A DNA stretch of 64,000 nucleotides from assembly GCA_905183005.1 (NCBI GenBank), contig CAJJDO010000009.1:299891-363890 (forward strand), written 5' to 3'. Positions 9,697 through 21,649 of this stretch are shown piece after piece. The number at the start of each line of letters is the position of its first letter. Position 1 is the first letter of the stretch. The notes beneath the pieces are model-generated. The model did no database searches. It was not told the DNA's origin and was given only the letters and a program-made list of their open reading frames with translations. The DNA comes from Paramecium pentaurelia (lineage: Eukaryota > Ciliophora > Oligohymenophorea > Peniculida > Parameciidae). The translations under genes were made by a program, and so were the position numbers.

Positions 9697-12000
9697 ATGG
9701 AATTCGATTTTTAAAGTCGACCTTCTTCAGTAAAATTTAATGAAATTTAGGCATTTAACTTAAAAGGGCGTCCTGAAAGTGCTAAATCTCGTTTACCTGC
9801 TTAATTAGCAAATACTTATGGAGGAACAAAGAAGTTACCTAATGTTAGACCACATTCAGCTATAGTAACAAAAAATTCAAAATTGTAAATTTAAGTTTTA
9901 CTTCTAGTGGTAAGAAAAGAACAGATGAAGAAGTTATTTTAGAAGAGTAAGATTATGATGATTTTGATAAATAAGGAATAGAGTAATAATGATTGTTAAA
10001 ATTAAGTATTAATGCCATTTTATTAAATCCACCTTCATAATTTGGAGATAAAAAATTACCAAAAAATATCAAGAAAGAAAAAGAAACACTTTATGAAGAA
10101 TAAATTGAACTAAAATAATAGATAAATAGGATTAAAGAAGAGAATATAAGATTGAAAACTAAAAATGGTTAACTTTAAAAGGAGAATTCAAAATTAGAAA
10201 AACTTCTTGAAAATTTAGATAGTTATATATAAACAGGTTAAGGACATTAACCATTAGGAGATCATATTTTAATGAACAATCTTAAAAAAACTTTAAAAGA
10301 GGTAAAATAATAGTTAACAGAAAAAGAGGCAGAATTATCTATATTGAAGAAACACTTAAAATTAACAAAAGTATCAGAAATTGAAGCTGAATTAAAAAAT
10401 TATATAGAAGAATCAATAAGACTTAGAAGTTTATTAGATTAAGCATTGAGAAATTAAGCAGCTTAAAAAATGTATAAAACATTTTTGATTTTAGGGCTGT
10501 ATAGATGGATAATTTTGAAGAGAAATTCTATGTTTAAATGAAAGTTATTAATTCACTTTAATAAGAGATGGATTAATTTAATGGATTAATTAAATTAAAA
10601 GATGAAGAATTATTTAATGCATAAGTTAAATGTGAATAATTTGATATATTAAAATTAAGAGCAGAAGAATAATCAGAATAATTAAAATAATAAATATAAG
10701 AATATAATGATAAATTTGAAATATTATAAAAAGAGATCTAAAATTTAAAGACCATAAATAATAATTTAATTATAAAAGCTACTAAAACTCATAATGATGA
10801 TATGCATATAAAAGAATTAGAATAAAATATAATTGATCTTAAAATTAATTTTGATGAAAAGAATGAGATAATAAAACAATTAGAAAAATAAATATTAGAA
10901 ATGAAACATTATGAATAAGAAAGTTTTAAATCGTAAGAAAAAGAAAGAAAACAATTAGAAAATGATATGGAATATTATAAGAATTAATTTGAATTAGTGG
11001 ATGAAAAATATAAGAATTTATTATTATAAGTTGCATAATAAGATTTTTAGGAAGAATATCAATAATAGCAGAAATCAGATAGAAAAAGTGCAAGAACTTC
11101 TACTGTAAAATTAGCAACAATGGGTACTATGAGTGTTATACCAAGTTTTGAAAAAGATTCCAAACCCCCTCTCTCTTAAATACCAATTAACTAACCATAA
11201 CATCATAATTAAGGTAGTTAATTAGGATTAATATAAGAGGAAAAAAATTAAAAATAACGACCATAGAGTGGTAGTATTAAAAGAAGAAGAACAGTTAAAT
11301 AAGAAGATATTAAGGATTTAGGTTTAGAATTGAATATGAGGTTTAGATTGAGAAAATTAAAATTAGAAGATGTTGTTGAAAATGATCTTATTGATTCTTA
11401 GATAAAATAAAAAGGTAAAATCTCAATAAAAGATATTGCTTTAAAATTAAGTGACAGACCTTTCGAATTAAAAGATGTAGAGAAAATGTACTTATTGGCT
11501 AGATATATGATTGAAGATAATACTTAAGATTGGGTAGATTATGATGAAGAGGCTACTTGTCAATTATAAATAGTGAGAAGTATTTTCAAACAGATAGTAG
11601 GAAAGTGTAAGATATTTACAGAAGATGAAGAACGATAATATAGCAATGAGATTAGTGCATAAATAATGAAATTTAAAAAGTCAATTTTATCTTATCTCCC
11701 AACATTTAATTAACCTTAATTGACAAAAGATTAATTGACTAAGGCATTCAATTATATTGGAATACATCTGAGTAATGAGGCTTTTGATTATTTCTTTTTA
11801 AGATTATTTGAATTATAAGGTGAATCAGATGTTCGTAAATTTGATTACAAATTAGTAATTGAAGAGTGGGGAAAGGAAGAAAAAGAATAAATTAGTAATA
11901 ATACTTATAATTTTTAGAAAAATAAAAGTAATAAGATAGAAGAGATACAAAGTTAAATACAAACTTTGCTTATGGATAAAAATTTAGTATTGAAAAATGA
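9697..12000 (+). CDS. Long coiled-coil protein with helical C-terminal domain, 736 aa
   Basis: Five exons, with introns 9885-9907 (23), 9983-10006 (24), 10472-10494 (23) and 11895-11917 (23 nt). The 24-nt intron is a multiple of three but carries an in-frame TGA, so failure to splice would end translation. Residues about 120-480 are coiled coil, dense in Glu, Lys, Gln and Leu. A Ser/Pro/Gln linker follows, then a C-terminal helical region (about 540-700) with DRPFELKDVEKMYLLARYM and related segments reminiscent of degenerate EF-hand pairs. Likely a structural or ciliary/basal-body protein, but the family is not recognised. The last intron was chosen because it gives a stop at 12000, 54 bp before the convergent proteasome gene. 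Confidence 0.7.
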
Positions 12001-12054
12001 TTAGACCACAAGTGTTTCTATATAAATATATCCAATATTATTATTATTTAATCA

Positions 12055-12874
12055 TCACTCTTATTATATTTAAGCGTTTGCATTAAATGTTTCTAATTTT
12101 ACTATATAATCTTTTAATTCTTAAGCATTAAGATGAATAAATTTCTAATTTTTACCTAAGATTCCTACTTCTACATTTCTTTCATTTAATCTATAATTAT
12201 ATTTGTATTAATTACTCTTCATCTTCCATTATTGCTTTCTTAAGAGCACTTAACCCATGTAAAATTAGCTACTCCAAAGTACTTTTCTCGAATAAATGGA
12301 ACCAACTTTCAAAATAAGTTCTAGCTGCTTATGATCTTGAACCAATTGCTTAGCACTTATATTCATAATAGTTTCCTGATGGACAGGTTTCAAACAAATG
12401 TACACCATTTGGATCGATACCTGCAACTAATAATCCAACTCCATAAGGTCTTTTGGCTCCACTTTATGTTTTATGTTATGATTCTTGAATTATGTGATTA
12501 TTAATACTTTCTGCAACTTTGAATACTAATCTTCCAACTGGATGATGGGATTCATATGTATATTTATATTCTAAACATTCTGTTCTCATATATTTACAGA
12601 GTACCCCTAAATAATATTAATGAATATTACGAGCATCAGCAGTTAAGCCAGCAATTGCAATAGCCATATGATCATCAATTTTGAATTACTTTTCTTAATA
12701 ACCAGCTAATTCAGAAGGTTATCTTTTCAGACTGCATAATACAACAAAATCATTTGATTTGAGTCCTAAACAAATACTTCCCTATTTGACAGCCTCCATA
12801 GCATATTCAACTTAGAATAATTTTCCTTATGGGGACCAGGTTACACAATCTGTATCATAAAGATGCTTTAGCAT
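12055..12874 (-). CDS. PSMA1: 20S proteasome subunit alpha type-1
   Basis: A 248-aa protein; alpha1-type motifs throughout. The alpha-subunit N-terminal signature is WSPQGKLFQVEYAMEAVKQG, followed by the expected GLTADAR, RPYGVGLLVAG and SQAARTYFE. It forms part of the outer ring of the 20S core. Three introns: 12607-12630 (24), 12484-12507 (24) and 12190-12214 (25 nt). The two 24-nt introns lie in frame and contain no TGA, so the unspliced frame stays open. Removing them gives exactly the spacing of other alpha1 proteins (TADARVLCKYMRTEC, and LVFKVAEK to KRPYG). The gene lies 56 bp downstream of DPY30 on the same strand. Confidence 0.95.
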
Positions 12875-12930
12875 TAATATTTAAATAATTATTATCACAT
12901 TGGGATTATACAATTATACTGCAGTTAATT

Positions 12931-13207
12931 TCATGATTCTTATAATTCTTTCTTTTTGTTGCAATGCTGAGTCAACAAATAATATGAAAAAAATTCGATA
13001 GGATTTTTGGGTCTCTCCCTTGCTAAAGCCTTTAAAGCATCTTAAGTTTAATTCAATAAATCTACCTTATAGTTGATCTATAACTGCTTTCTCTAAATAT
13101 TATCTAGTTGGTAATGCTTGATCTGGAATTGAGGGAATCTAGCTTAGAGCAGTTTATTCTGCTAATTATTGTTCAGCTATATCATCTAAATCATGTTCTT
13201 AGGACAT
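12931..13207 (-). CDS. DPY30: DPY30-family protein (COMPASS/MLL complex docking subunit)
   Basis: An 83-aa protein after a 25-nt intron at 13041-13065. The C-terminal half is the Dpy-30 motif: ALPTRQYLEKAV, then LKALARERPKNPIEFFSYYLL, the dimerisation helix pair that binds Ash2L-type or AKAP/radial-spoke partners. In other eukaryotes such proteins serve histone H3K4 methyltransferase complexes and also flagellar dynein-docking scaffolds, so a nuclear or a ciliary role is possible in a ciliate. The N-terminus is acidic and Gln-rich. The divergent coiled-coil gene starts 166 bp away. Confidence 0.93.
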
Positions 13208-13373
13208 ATTTATATTATTTTATATATATTATATTAATAAAATAATTAGATCTCAATATGCTTATTATAAATTAATTATAGTACATGAATTTACATCATC
13301 TCAAAATTTCAAATAATGTTAAAGTTAAAACATACTAGATGTATTATCATTAATTGGAAAATTAAATTATTAA

Positions 13374-14713
13374 ATGTAAATTGCTAACGACGAGTATATC
13401 ATTCCAAATCTCCTTCAAGGTATTGATATTAGAAATAATGTATTTAATTTGTTTATATTAAGGAAATCTAAACACTCTCCTAAACCTTAGATAGATTACA
13501 TTTTATTAAAGGTTTACATGAAGAAGATAATTTAAGATTGAGAGCTATAATAACTGATATGTAATATAATTTTGAAGCAGTTGTGACATAAAAGTATATT
13601 ATTTGAATTAAATATAAGAAATATTGAAATTTCAAGATTAAATGGAAGAGTGAAATATTTAGAAGAAGAACTTTATCATTTGAATAGATTACCTCAAAAT
13701 AAATATCAAATTTCTAATAAAGATGAATTTGATCCTTCTAAACTTAGAGAATTGGAGAGAACTATAAAATTAAAGGATTAATAAATTCAAGACATTACAA
13801 ATGAACTTTAATAGCTTAAAGCATAAATTGCTAATAGAATATAAGAAGCAATTATTTAAGAAAGAAAAAAGGTTTAAAATGAATAGAAAGAAATGAATTT
13901 ACCAGTTTTAGTTGAAAATGATAATTTAAAAAAAGCAAATTCAGATTTGAATCGTTAAGTTAAAAATATGCAAGATGAATTAAATAAATTAAAATCTGAA
14001 TTAAATGATGCAAATACTGAATTAACTAAAAAAGAAAGAAAATTAAGAGAATATCTATTAATTGATTAAATGCGTGCAGAAAAAGATGAAGAAATGAAAT
14101 AAAAATCATAACCTGTATATGTTAAAATTTCAGAAGATAAAAATTTATTAGATGGAATACTTGCTTTAATGCATTATATGAGAGAATCTGTAACAGATAT
14201 CATATTTGAAATTTTTGTTAGATCTGCTAATCAAGCATTTAATAGAAAATAAAGTTCCACTATCTTATTTTCAGTAAATGCAAAAGAATTAAAAAATAGA
14301 AATGTAAGAGGATTTCTTATTGTTTTATATTTATATCGAAAGTAAATCATATAATTAATATTAGAATGAAATAATTTATTAAAATATATTTTCCTTATTA
14401 TGGTAAATTGATATTAAATGATCATATGGCAAGAATAGCACTTGGAGAAGATTAATATAATTTATCTGAGAGAAGAGATAGTACAAATTAATGGTTAGAG
14501 GAATGTTTGGCTAAATTATCAACTTAAAAACTAAAAAGTGATAAAAATAATGAAGAGGATGCTGAATATCAACATTTATTTAGACTACTATCATTAAGAT
14601 ATAGATGTAAATATCCTATGAAAGGAAATGAAGAAATGAGAGTTGATTTAGATATAAGAGTAAGATTAGAAAACAAAATATGCACTTCACTATTAAAAAT
14701 ATTTATTGATTGA
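13374..14713 (+). CDS. Coiled-coil protein with conserved-looking C-terminal domain, 422 aa
   Basis: Four exons, with introns 13440-13462 (23), 13594-13618 (25) and 14342-14364 (23 nt), each required to avoid TGA. Residues about 20-250 are coiled coil, rich in Glu, Lys, Leu and Gln. Residues about 265-422 form a more globular helical region (LALMHYMRESVTDIIFEIF, LRYRCKYP and others) that I cannot place in a family. No membrane span or targeting signal. It converges tightly with the SLC44 gene (23 bp between stops). Probably cytoskeletal, which is an inference from composition. Confidence 0.65.
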
Positions 14714-14736
14714 TATATATATATATATTTTAATGA

Positions 14737-17362
14737 TCATAATCTTTATTTCTTAATAATTTTCTCTCTTTTTGGTTTTTCATCTAAATCACTAACTTAA
14801 CTAATTTAACTTTTATCATTTGCATTTAATAAAATCTAGAATGATTATTGACTGGTATTAAGAATAGGAGTTTTGAGTCTTAATTATTTATTACTACCTA
14901 AAGCCATTGTTTAATCTCCTGCAACCATAGTCTAATCTTAAATAATAGATTGAGAAGCATTTCCTAATTCTTCAGGTGGTTTTTTGGATACTTCATTTTT
15001 TGGTTTATATTCTAAAGGTAATCCAATAAAAGCATTTCCTCTATCAACTTTTTCATCATAATCATAATATTGATCATCTTAATTTTTATTTTTTTTATTT
15101 GCTTTTTTTTCATCACTTTATGGTTCTTCATCTTCATTTATATCAAATTCTTAATCTGATTCTGAATCATTATCTGATTCATTATAATTTTTTAATTTTT
15201 CATTGAATTTATCTTAATTAAATTTAACCTATCTTGTAAATCCAATTTTCCATTCTTTATCTTCTATCTTTCCTACAAATTCCATAAATTCTCTAATGAA
15301 TTGTTCTACAAATCTTTATTCTCCAAAGAACATTTCACTATCCATACAATACAATTAAATAATAGTTTTACAAGTAATATCATATGAACCTTAAAAAATA
15401 TTTGAGAAAAACATTCCACATATGAATACATATAATGTTGGGATGATAGGTGATTCAATTCCTGATGTTGGTTTTCCCATAAAAGTTGATTCAGCAAAAT
15501 TTATATAAATATAAATTGGAATAGATGCCATAAAAGCTGTTGCCATTCTTATTTAAAATACAATCAAAGTTTAAAGGAAATCTAAATCTTTAATTTTTTC
15601 TTAATTTCTAAAGATTAAAAAATAAGCTTTTTTAGCACTTTAGTAATATGGTTCTGACCATATAGCTACTTAAACAACTGAATGTTTAGATATATATCTT
15701 AAAAATACTTCAAAAGCATGAATACATGCCATACAACTTGCCTAAGTGTATCTTACACAACTACTTGTTTATGGAAGAAATCTCATTATACTCTATAAAT
15801 AATATATTTATATACTCTTGAATAATCCATTATTGTTTATGGAATTGTAAGAAACATAAGATTAAAAGCAATAAATACACATGTTCCAAAATGATAACGA
15901 AATAATGTTTTGAAAGAAAAACAATAAGGAATTCTGACAGTATCTTTTTATTTTGTGAAAAACCAAACTGATAAGGCATAACTTGTAAACATATCATTCA
16001 TTGTTAATATTAAGGTTAAAGTAAAAAACACTGTAAATGCAACATAAATTAGACCCAATTATATATAATCATTATAAATGATCTTATATAGAAGATGTCC
16101 ATCAATATCTTTGTAATTAATATATTAAAATATATACATTTTGCTCTTGTTAATTCTATTGTACCAACTGTCATGGCAAAACATACTAAAATAAATGCCA
16201 AACAACACACTATCAATCCAATAAATGCCACAATAAATGGAAATGATCTAATCTAACTTAAAACTTATATAATATGCTATGCTGTTTTTAATAAGGAAAT
16301 TCCTCTTTAAATTCTTTTAAATAGAAATATAGTAACAATTAAATAAATCCCTCCTAAAATCAGAAATACAACTGCTAATATTTAATAGATGGTTACTATT
16401 TGGCCACCACATGTATCTGGATTCATACCATCAATACATCTAAAATTGTATGCCTATATTCATTCCATAATTTACTCTTATTGATTCCAAATAGAAAAGC
16501 CAACCATATATAATTAAACCAGCCTCAGCAAATATAATGGCTCCCCATATTAATCCTGTGGCAATTTTTTCATATTTAGCCAGAACTGTAAATAAATAAC
16601 TTAAAAAAATTGATAAACCAAATCCACATAATGTTACATCCCAAGATTCCCATAAATCTGAACCTATTCTTCTCATTGTATTCCTTGTTGATCCTAATTA
16701 TTCAAATACAAGTTCTCTGCTCTTTGGCTCTTTTGGTATACAATAATAACCTAACTAATCTGCTTGCATTTGAATGTAACAAAAAGATGTTACCGTCATA
16801 TGATCTGTATCATACATGCAAGTATCTCTCCCTGTAGATGGTGGACATTACCTAATACACCAAGTTACATCTATGTCAACTACAGGACCAGCATAATATA
16901 AAAAAGGTTTATTCTTTAAGCTTCCTATCCCACAAATCTCTCCTCTAAAGTCCATTCCATGTGCTAATCTATTAGGATTTCCACCTGCAATTACAAAATA
17001 TGAGTAAACTCCAAATAACACATATACAATAAGAAATAAACCTATCCAAGCTTTATCAGTTGCCTTTCGATCAACTAATCAGTAAATTAAACTAACTTAC
17101 CAACTGGACCTTTGAATCCTTATGGTGGAACAAAAGGAAGATTTAATTCATCATTTCGATCAATTTCTTCATATTTCTCTAATCTTGAGAACTTGTCCTC
17201 AATACGAAAAAAAGTAGTTTTTTTTTCAGGAACCTAACTATTATTATTTAAATTATTTGTAGAAGCCACAGTAATTTTTGAGGAATTAACAATTAACTTA
17301 GGAATTTCTAAAGCCTCCTTATTTGTTTTTAAGGTCTAGTCAAGCTCAGTAGTATTAAGCAT
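14737..17362 (-). CDS. Choline transporter-like protein (SLC44/CTL family)
   Basis: An 841-aa polytopic membrane protein. Introns: 17075-17100 (26), 16454-16475 (22), 16109-16137 (29) and 15793-15815 (23 nt). After a hydrophilic N-terminus (about 90 aa) and one membrane span there is a large Cys-containing extracytosolic loop (CPPSTGRDTCMYDTDH region). A cluster of transmembrane segments follows, then the family's C-terminal core (SCVRYTQASCMACIHAF, AYFLIF, then membrane spans) and a long acidic Asp/Glu/Lys cytosolic tail. SLC44 proteins transport choline or related cations at plasma or organelle membranes. The tail of about 220 aa is longer than usual. The substrate here is inferred from the family only. 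Confidence 0.88.
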
Positions 17363-18110
17363 AAATTAATTATATAAATATAAATTATAAATAGCATTAA
17401 CCATTACAAAACTGCGAAATTGGCAAGTCAGAGTGATAATAAAGAACATACTTATATTAATATCAATAGGTAGTTTTTCAAATTAAAATCAACACTATTT
17501 TTAAACTTAGAGGAAATAAAATTTAAATACAGTTTAATGAAAAGAGTATCTGAAAAAAGGATGTAAACCTATAAAGATATTTTAATAATAGTTCACAAAA
17601 GTCATTACTTTAAGCAATAAAATTGAGTTAATATAAAAAATAATAATTTAATTTATAAATTCTAAGTGTTCCATATCATCTAAATCAATAAATTAGATGG
17701 ATATTCAATAAATAAAACTTTGAGATTGTTAAATTTAAAAGATATGTATAAAAACTTAAAAAGAAATTTAATTGTAGTTTTCTATTCTACCTTTTTATCC
17801 AATTATATGGAGATTTTATTCTTTAAATTATTTATATTTATTCAAATTTTATACAATCTCCTTAAAAATTAATAAATTATATCTAAAAATAATGTACTAT
17901 AAATAACACATTCTCAAATTAAGACAAATTTATAATCAAAAATATAGCAAAGGCATTAATGGATGATTTTTTATCATTATCTTCTAAAAATTCATATAAA
18001 AAATTCATAAAAAATTTTGATCGAGTAAAATTGAAATTTTAAGATCTGTTTTAAATAAATTAATATAAATTACTTAATAATTTCAATTAAGCTTCATTTA
18101 CTTATCAAAA
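17363..18110. other. Gene-free interval between divergent genes
   Basis: About 750 bp of A/T-rich DNA separating the SLC44 start from the small prenylation-signal gene. It presumably holds both promoters. An ATG frame near 17959 runs into TGA without motif support. Nothing else is recognisable. Confidence 0.5.
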
Positions 18111-18560
18111 ATGCCAACTTAAATAGCATAGAAATAAAGAAATAAATCAGAAAAGAACAAAGTACATTCTATTTTAAAATGCTAAAAATCACATGAAAAT
18201 AGAAATAGGAAAGATAGAAGTGGTAATGATATCATTCATGGTGGAAATTATAAAATAACTTTTCAAGACAGTTTTATAGTCTTAAAAACAAATTCATACA
18301 CACCATAGAATGAAATTGATAATTATTCAGAATCTGAATTGTCTGATCACTCTGAATCAGAGCAATCATAAATTTAAGAACAAATATAAGCTCTTTAAGT
18401 TAATTAAACTTTAGAAATTGTACCTAAAGCAGCATAAACTAATTGTGACTTAGAAATAAAAATTGAGATCGATTAGGAATTTCCAAAAATAAATTCACAT
18501 TAATAATTTAAAAGTGGAACTAAATCAACCTAAAAATCTAACTGCTGTATAACATTTTGA
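18111..18560 (+). CDS. Small protein ending in a prenylation-type motif (CCITF)
   Basis: An intronless 149-aa protein starting at the ATG at 18111. Hydrophilic, with an N-terminal basic half (Lys/Arg/Asn/Gln), a short ordered stretch (HGGNYKITFQDSFIVLKTNS) and a Ser/Glu-rich half. The final residues CCITF place a Cys four from the end (CITF), a CaaX box suited to geranylgeranyl or farnesyl transfer, with a second Cys beside it. It is therefore probably membrane-anchored. No GTPase motifs are present, so it is not a Rab or Ras. Function unknown. Confidence 0.6.
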
Positions 18561-18990
18561 TTTTAAGTGATGTAAGTTCTTAAATGAATAAAACTATGTC
18601 ATATTATAATAATTATCAAAAATATATTTTTACATCTTGAAATACTATTTAAAGCTATCAATTATAATTTAAGGTTTATAATGCTTAAGATAGTTTTTGT
18701 TCTACATTAGTTATTCATTTTTTAAATTAGAAATATGAAATACAAAAGAATTTGTAATTGATGTATATATAAATTATATATAGTCTTAAAAACGGAGTAT
18801 CAAAAATTAAAAGAAATGAAAAATAATTTGATTTAAAAAGAAAGTACTTTGAGTTTTCTTTCAACTTTTATCTATATTTTATAATCCCTTCAAATATATT
18901 TAGAAGAATTATGTAAATGAAATGAGATATTATTAAATATATTGAGTTTTAAACAAAATAATTATGTTCAATAAGAAATAAATAATTTAT
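18561..18990. other. Gene-free convergent interval
   Basis: About 430 bp between the ends of two convergent genes; A/T-rich, no open frame with protein character and no RNA gene seen. Confidence 0.5.
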
Positions 18991-19941
18991 TCAAAAGTAA
19001 TTTTAGTCACTCATATAATTTGAGATTTATTATAGATGTTATTTAGTGATATTTTTTTAATCCCAAAGTAATTTGCGATTAATCAAATCTTAACTCTTTA
19101 AAATTCCTTATTCTTATTAATCTATTAATTCTTCTTATTATTTACAATTTTAAACCTAAATTCTTATATATATATTTAGTTTTACCTAATTTAGTTATCA
19201 AAATCTTTTAATCCTTATATTTATTGAGTTAATTTAAATTCTAAATCTCTAATATGATTCTCATGGTATAATAAAGTTTCAATTGCTGAATTCATTTTAC
19301 TAATTTATTGAATGTAAAATTCTAAATTTAATTGATAATAAAAATACATTCCTTTTTACTAAGCTCTTCTAAATTGATTTTTAGACGTTCATTAAATTAG
19401 GTATAGTAATTAATTTATTATTATACAAGGCATTCTTTCTCTTTAAGAGATTGTTCACGAATAATTAATTATTATTCTCTTATATTTAATTAATCTTGCT
19501 TTTCTTAGATTAATTTTTATTATTCTATTATTGATTATTCCTTATCTTTGAATTTATCAACAAATGTAATTTGATTTTCCTTAATTTATTATTCTTGTCT
19601 TTTAATTTATTCAATCTTCTTTTTAAGAAGTTCAGCCATATATTTAATTTCATTCTCTCCCTACCTTAGTTTCTATTTACCAAAGTATATGATACCTCAG
19701 CTCTTAATTCCAGATCTAGATGATTAGAATGTAGTTAGTTTTTCTTCATATCTATTTCCTCACACTTTTATTTATACTTTTCTTTTGTTCTTATTAATTC
19801 ATAATCAGAATTAAAAATAGAAGAAGAAAGTTCATTATCACCATAATATTAAGTGGCATATCTAATAGGTTTTTAAGAAGCTATTGAATAGTGTTTTATA
19901 GTTTTTCTTGAAAAGCTAAGTTAATCTCTGGCAGATAACAT
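18991..19941 (-). CDS. Coiled-coil protein, 292 aa
   Basis: Four exons, with introns 19673-19695 (23), 19322-19347 (26) and 19163-19185 (23 nt). Apart from a short Ser-rich N-terminus the protein is almost wholly coiled coil, with Glu/Lys/Gln-dense heptads such as EIKYMAELLKKKIEQIKRQE. No globular domain or targeting signal. A structural role is likely but the family is not recognised. It diverges from the histone deacetylase gene (210 bp between starts). Confidence 0.65.
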
Positions 19942-20151
19942 ATTTGATTAACAGATAAACTAATTAAAATGAAATTAAATTGCATAAATTCATTAATGAC
20001 AATAGAATAATACAATAAGTAAGAATATAATTAAAATTTATGAGTAGTACAAAAAAAGGAACACTTAAGAGGAGAATAGTGATTTTAAAAAATCCTTTAA
20101 TTAAAAGTGTTATAAAGTCAATAATAAAATTCTTAAAATTTATTTGGGAGG

Positions 20152-21525
20152 ATGAATCTCTTTAAATAGAATGTGACATACTACTATGATGAAGAATTTG
20201 GGACATTTAATTATTCTACAACACATCCAATGAAGCCATTAAGAGTAGCTATAACTGATGATTTAGTCGGTCACTATGGATTGAAATAATATATGAATTG
20301 TATTGTAAAATATTAAAAATTGAATATTTAGGATTAAACTTTTGTTTAAACATATATAAAAAGAGTAGATGAAGATATATTAACTTAATTTCATTCTTAA
20401 GAATATATAGATTTAATTAAGATAATTACTCCTGAAAATAAATGTCAACATGAAGATCAACTATATAGATGTACAATTAAACTTAGAATTTAGTTAATTT
20501 TATGGAGGATTGTCCAGTATTAGATAGATTGTTCGATTTTTGTTTATGTTAAACTTCTGGATCTGTTGGAGCAGCTTGTGTAATTGCAGATCAAAAAAGT
20601 AATATTGCAATTAACTGGACTGGAGGATTACATCATGCCAAATAAAGTGAGGCAAGTGGATTTTGTTATGTTAATGATTGTGTACTTGGAATATTAGAAT
20701 TATTAAAAACATATTAGAGAGTACTTTATGTAGATATTGATATTCATCATGGAGATGGAGTAGAGGAAGCATTCTATTTAACTGATAGAGTGATGACATG
20801 TTCTTTTCATAAATTTAAAGAATATTTTCCAGGAACTGGACATATTGATGATATTGGACATGATAAAGGAAAATATTATGCTGTTAATTTCCCTTTAAAT
20901 GAAGGTTTAAATGATGATTCAATCTAATTTATTTTTAAACCAGTTATTGATAAAATTATGGAAAATTTCAGACCTGATGTAGTCATGTTATAAGGAGGTA
21001 CAGATAGTCTTAGTGGTGATAGATTAGGGTGTTTCAACTTAAGTATTAAAGGTAAATTTATTAAATCATAATAGGACATGGTACTTGTATAGAGTATTTA
21101 AAGAAATTTAATGTTCCAATAATAATGGTAGGAGGTGGAGGCTATACACTTAGAAATGTTCCTAGATGTTGGACATATGAAACTTCACTTGCCTTGAATA
21201 TACCTATATAAGACAATATTCCTGATGAATCAGATTACAAAGTCTATTTTGGACCTGAATATAAATTACATTTACCAATTTCGAATATGGAAGAGTAAAA
21301 TTCTAAAGATTATTTGGAAAAAAACATGTAATTCTAATTAAAATAATTTAAAGTGTGTAAATTCTAGAAAACCTTAAATAAATAACTCCTGGTTGTGTTT
21401 AAATAGACCATCATGCAATAGGAAAAGAAAGTCGATAAAAGGTTGATTATTAAGAATTGTTTTCTGAGTATAGAGATAATAGAGAAGAAATGCAAATAGA
21501 ATAAAATTAAGATCAATAAGGATGA
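20152..21525 (+). CDS. Class I histone deacetylase (Rpd3/HDAC1 type)
   Basis: About 424-433 aa, near the size of the catalytic family core. Catalytic motifs in order: HPMKPLR, RFN.MEDCPV, NWTGGLHHAKQSEASGFCYVN, DIDIHHGDGVEEAFY (zinc and charge relay), FHKFKEYFPGTG, GGTDSLSGDRLGCFNL, GGGGYTLRNVPRCWTYE. It should remove acetyl groups from histone lysines in the nucleus. Certain introns: 20471-20493 (23), 21052-21074 (23) and 21328-21353 (26 nt). A fourth candidate, 20305-20331 (27 nt, in frame, no TGA), falls where this protein is otherwise longer than relatives. The acidic C-terminal tail is short. The convergent cytochrome oxidase subunit gene ends 63 bp away. Confidence 0.94.
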
Positions 21526-21588
21526 ATATATATAATATTAGTTTAAAGCATAATTATGTAATATTCTATTTAATGAATAATTAAATTA

Positions 21589-21616
21589 TCATTTTTTTTT
21601 GGTAAATGTTCCTTTC

Positions 21617-21649
<33 letters not shown>

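Noticed and set aside
12001..12136. Extension of the 736-aa coiled-coil gene to a TGA at 12134
   Set aside because: It would overlap the proteasome gene by 80 bp; the 23-nt intron at 11895-11917 gives a stop at 12000 instead.
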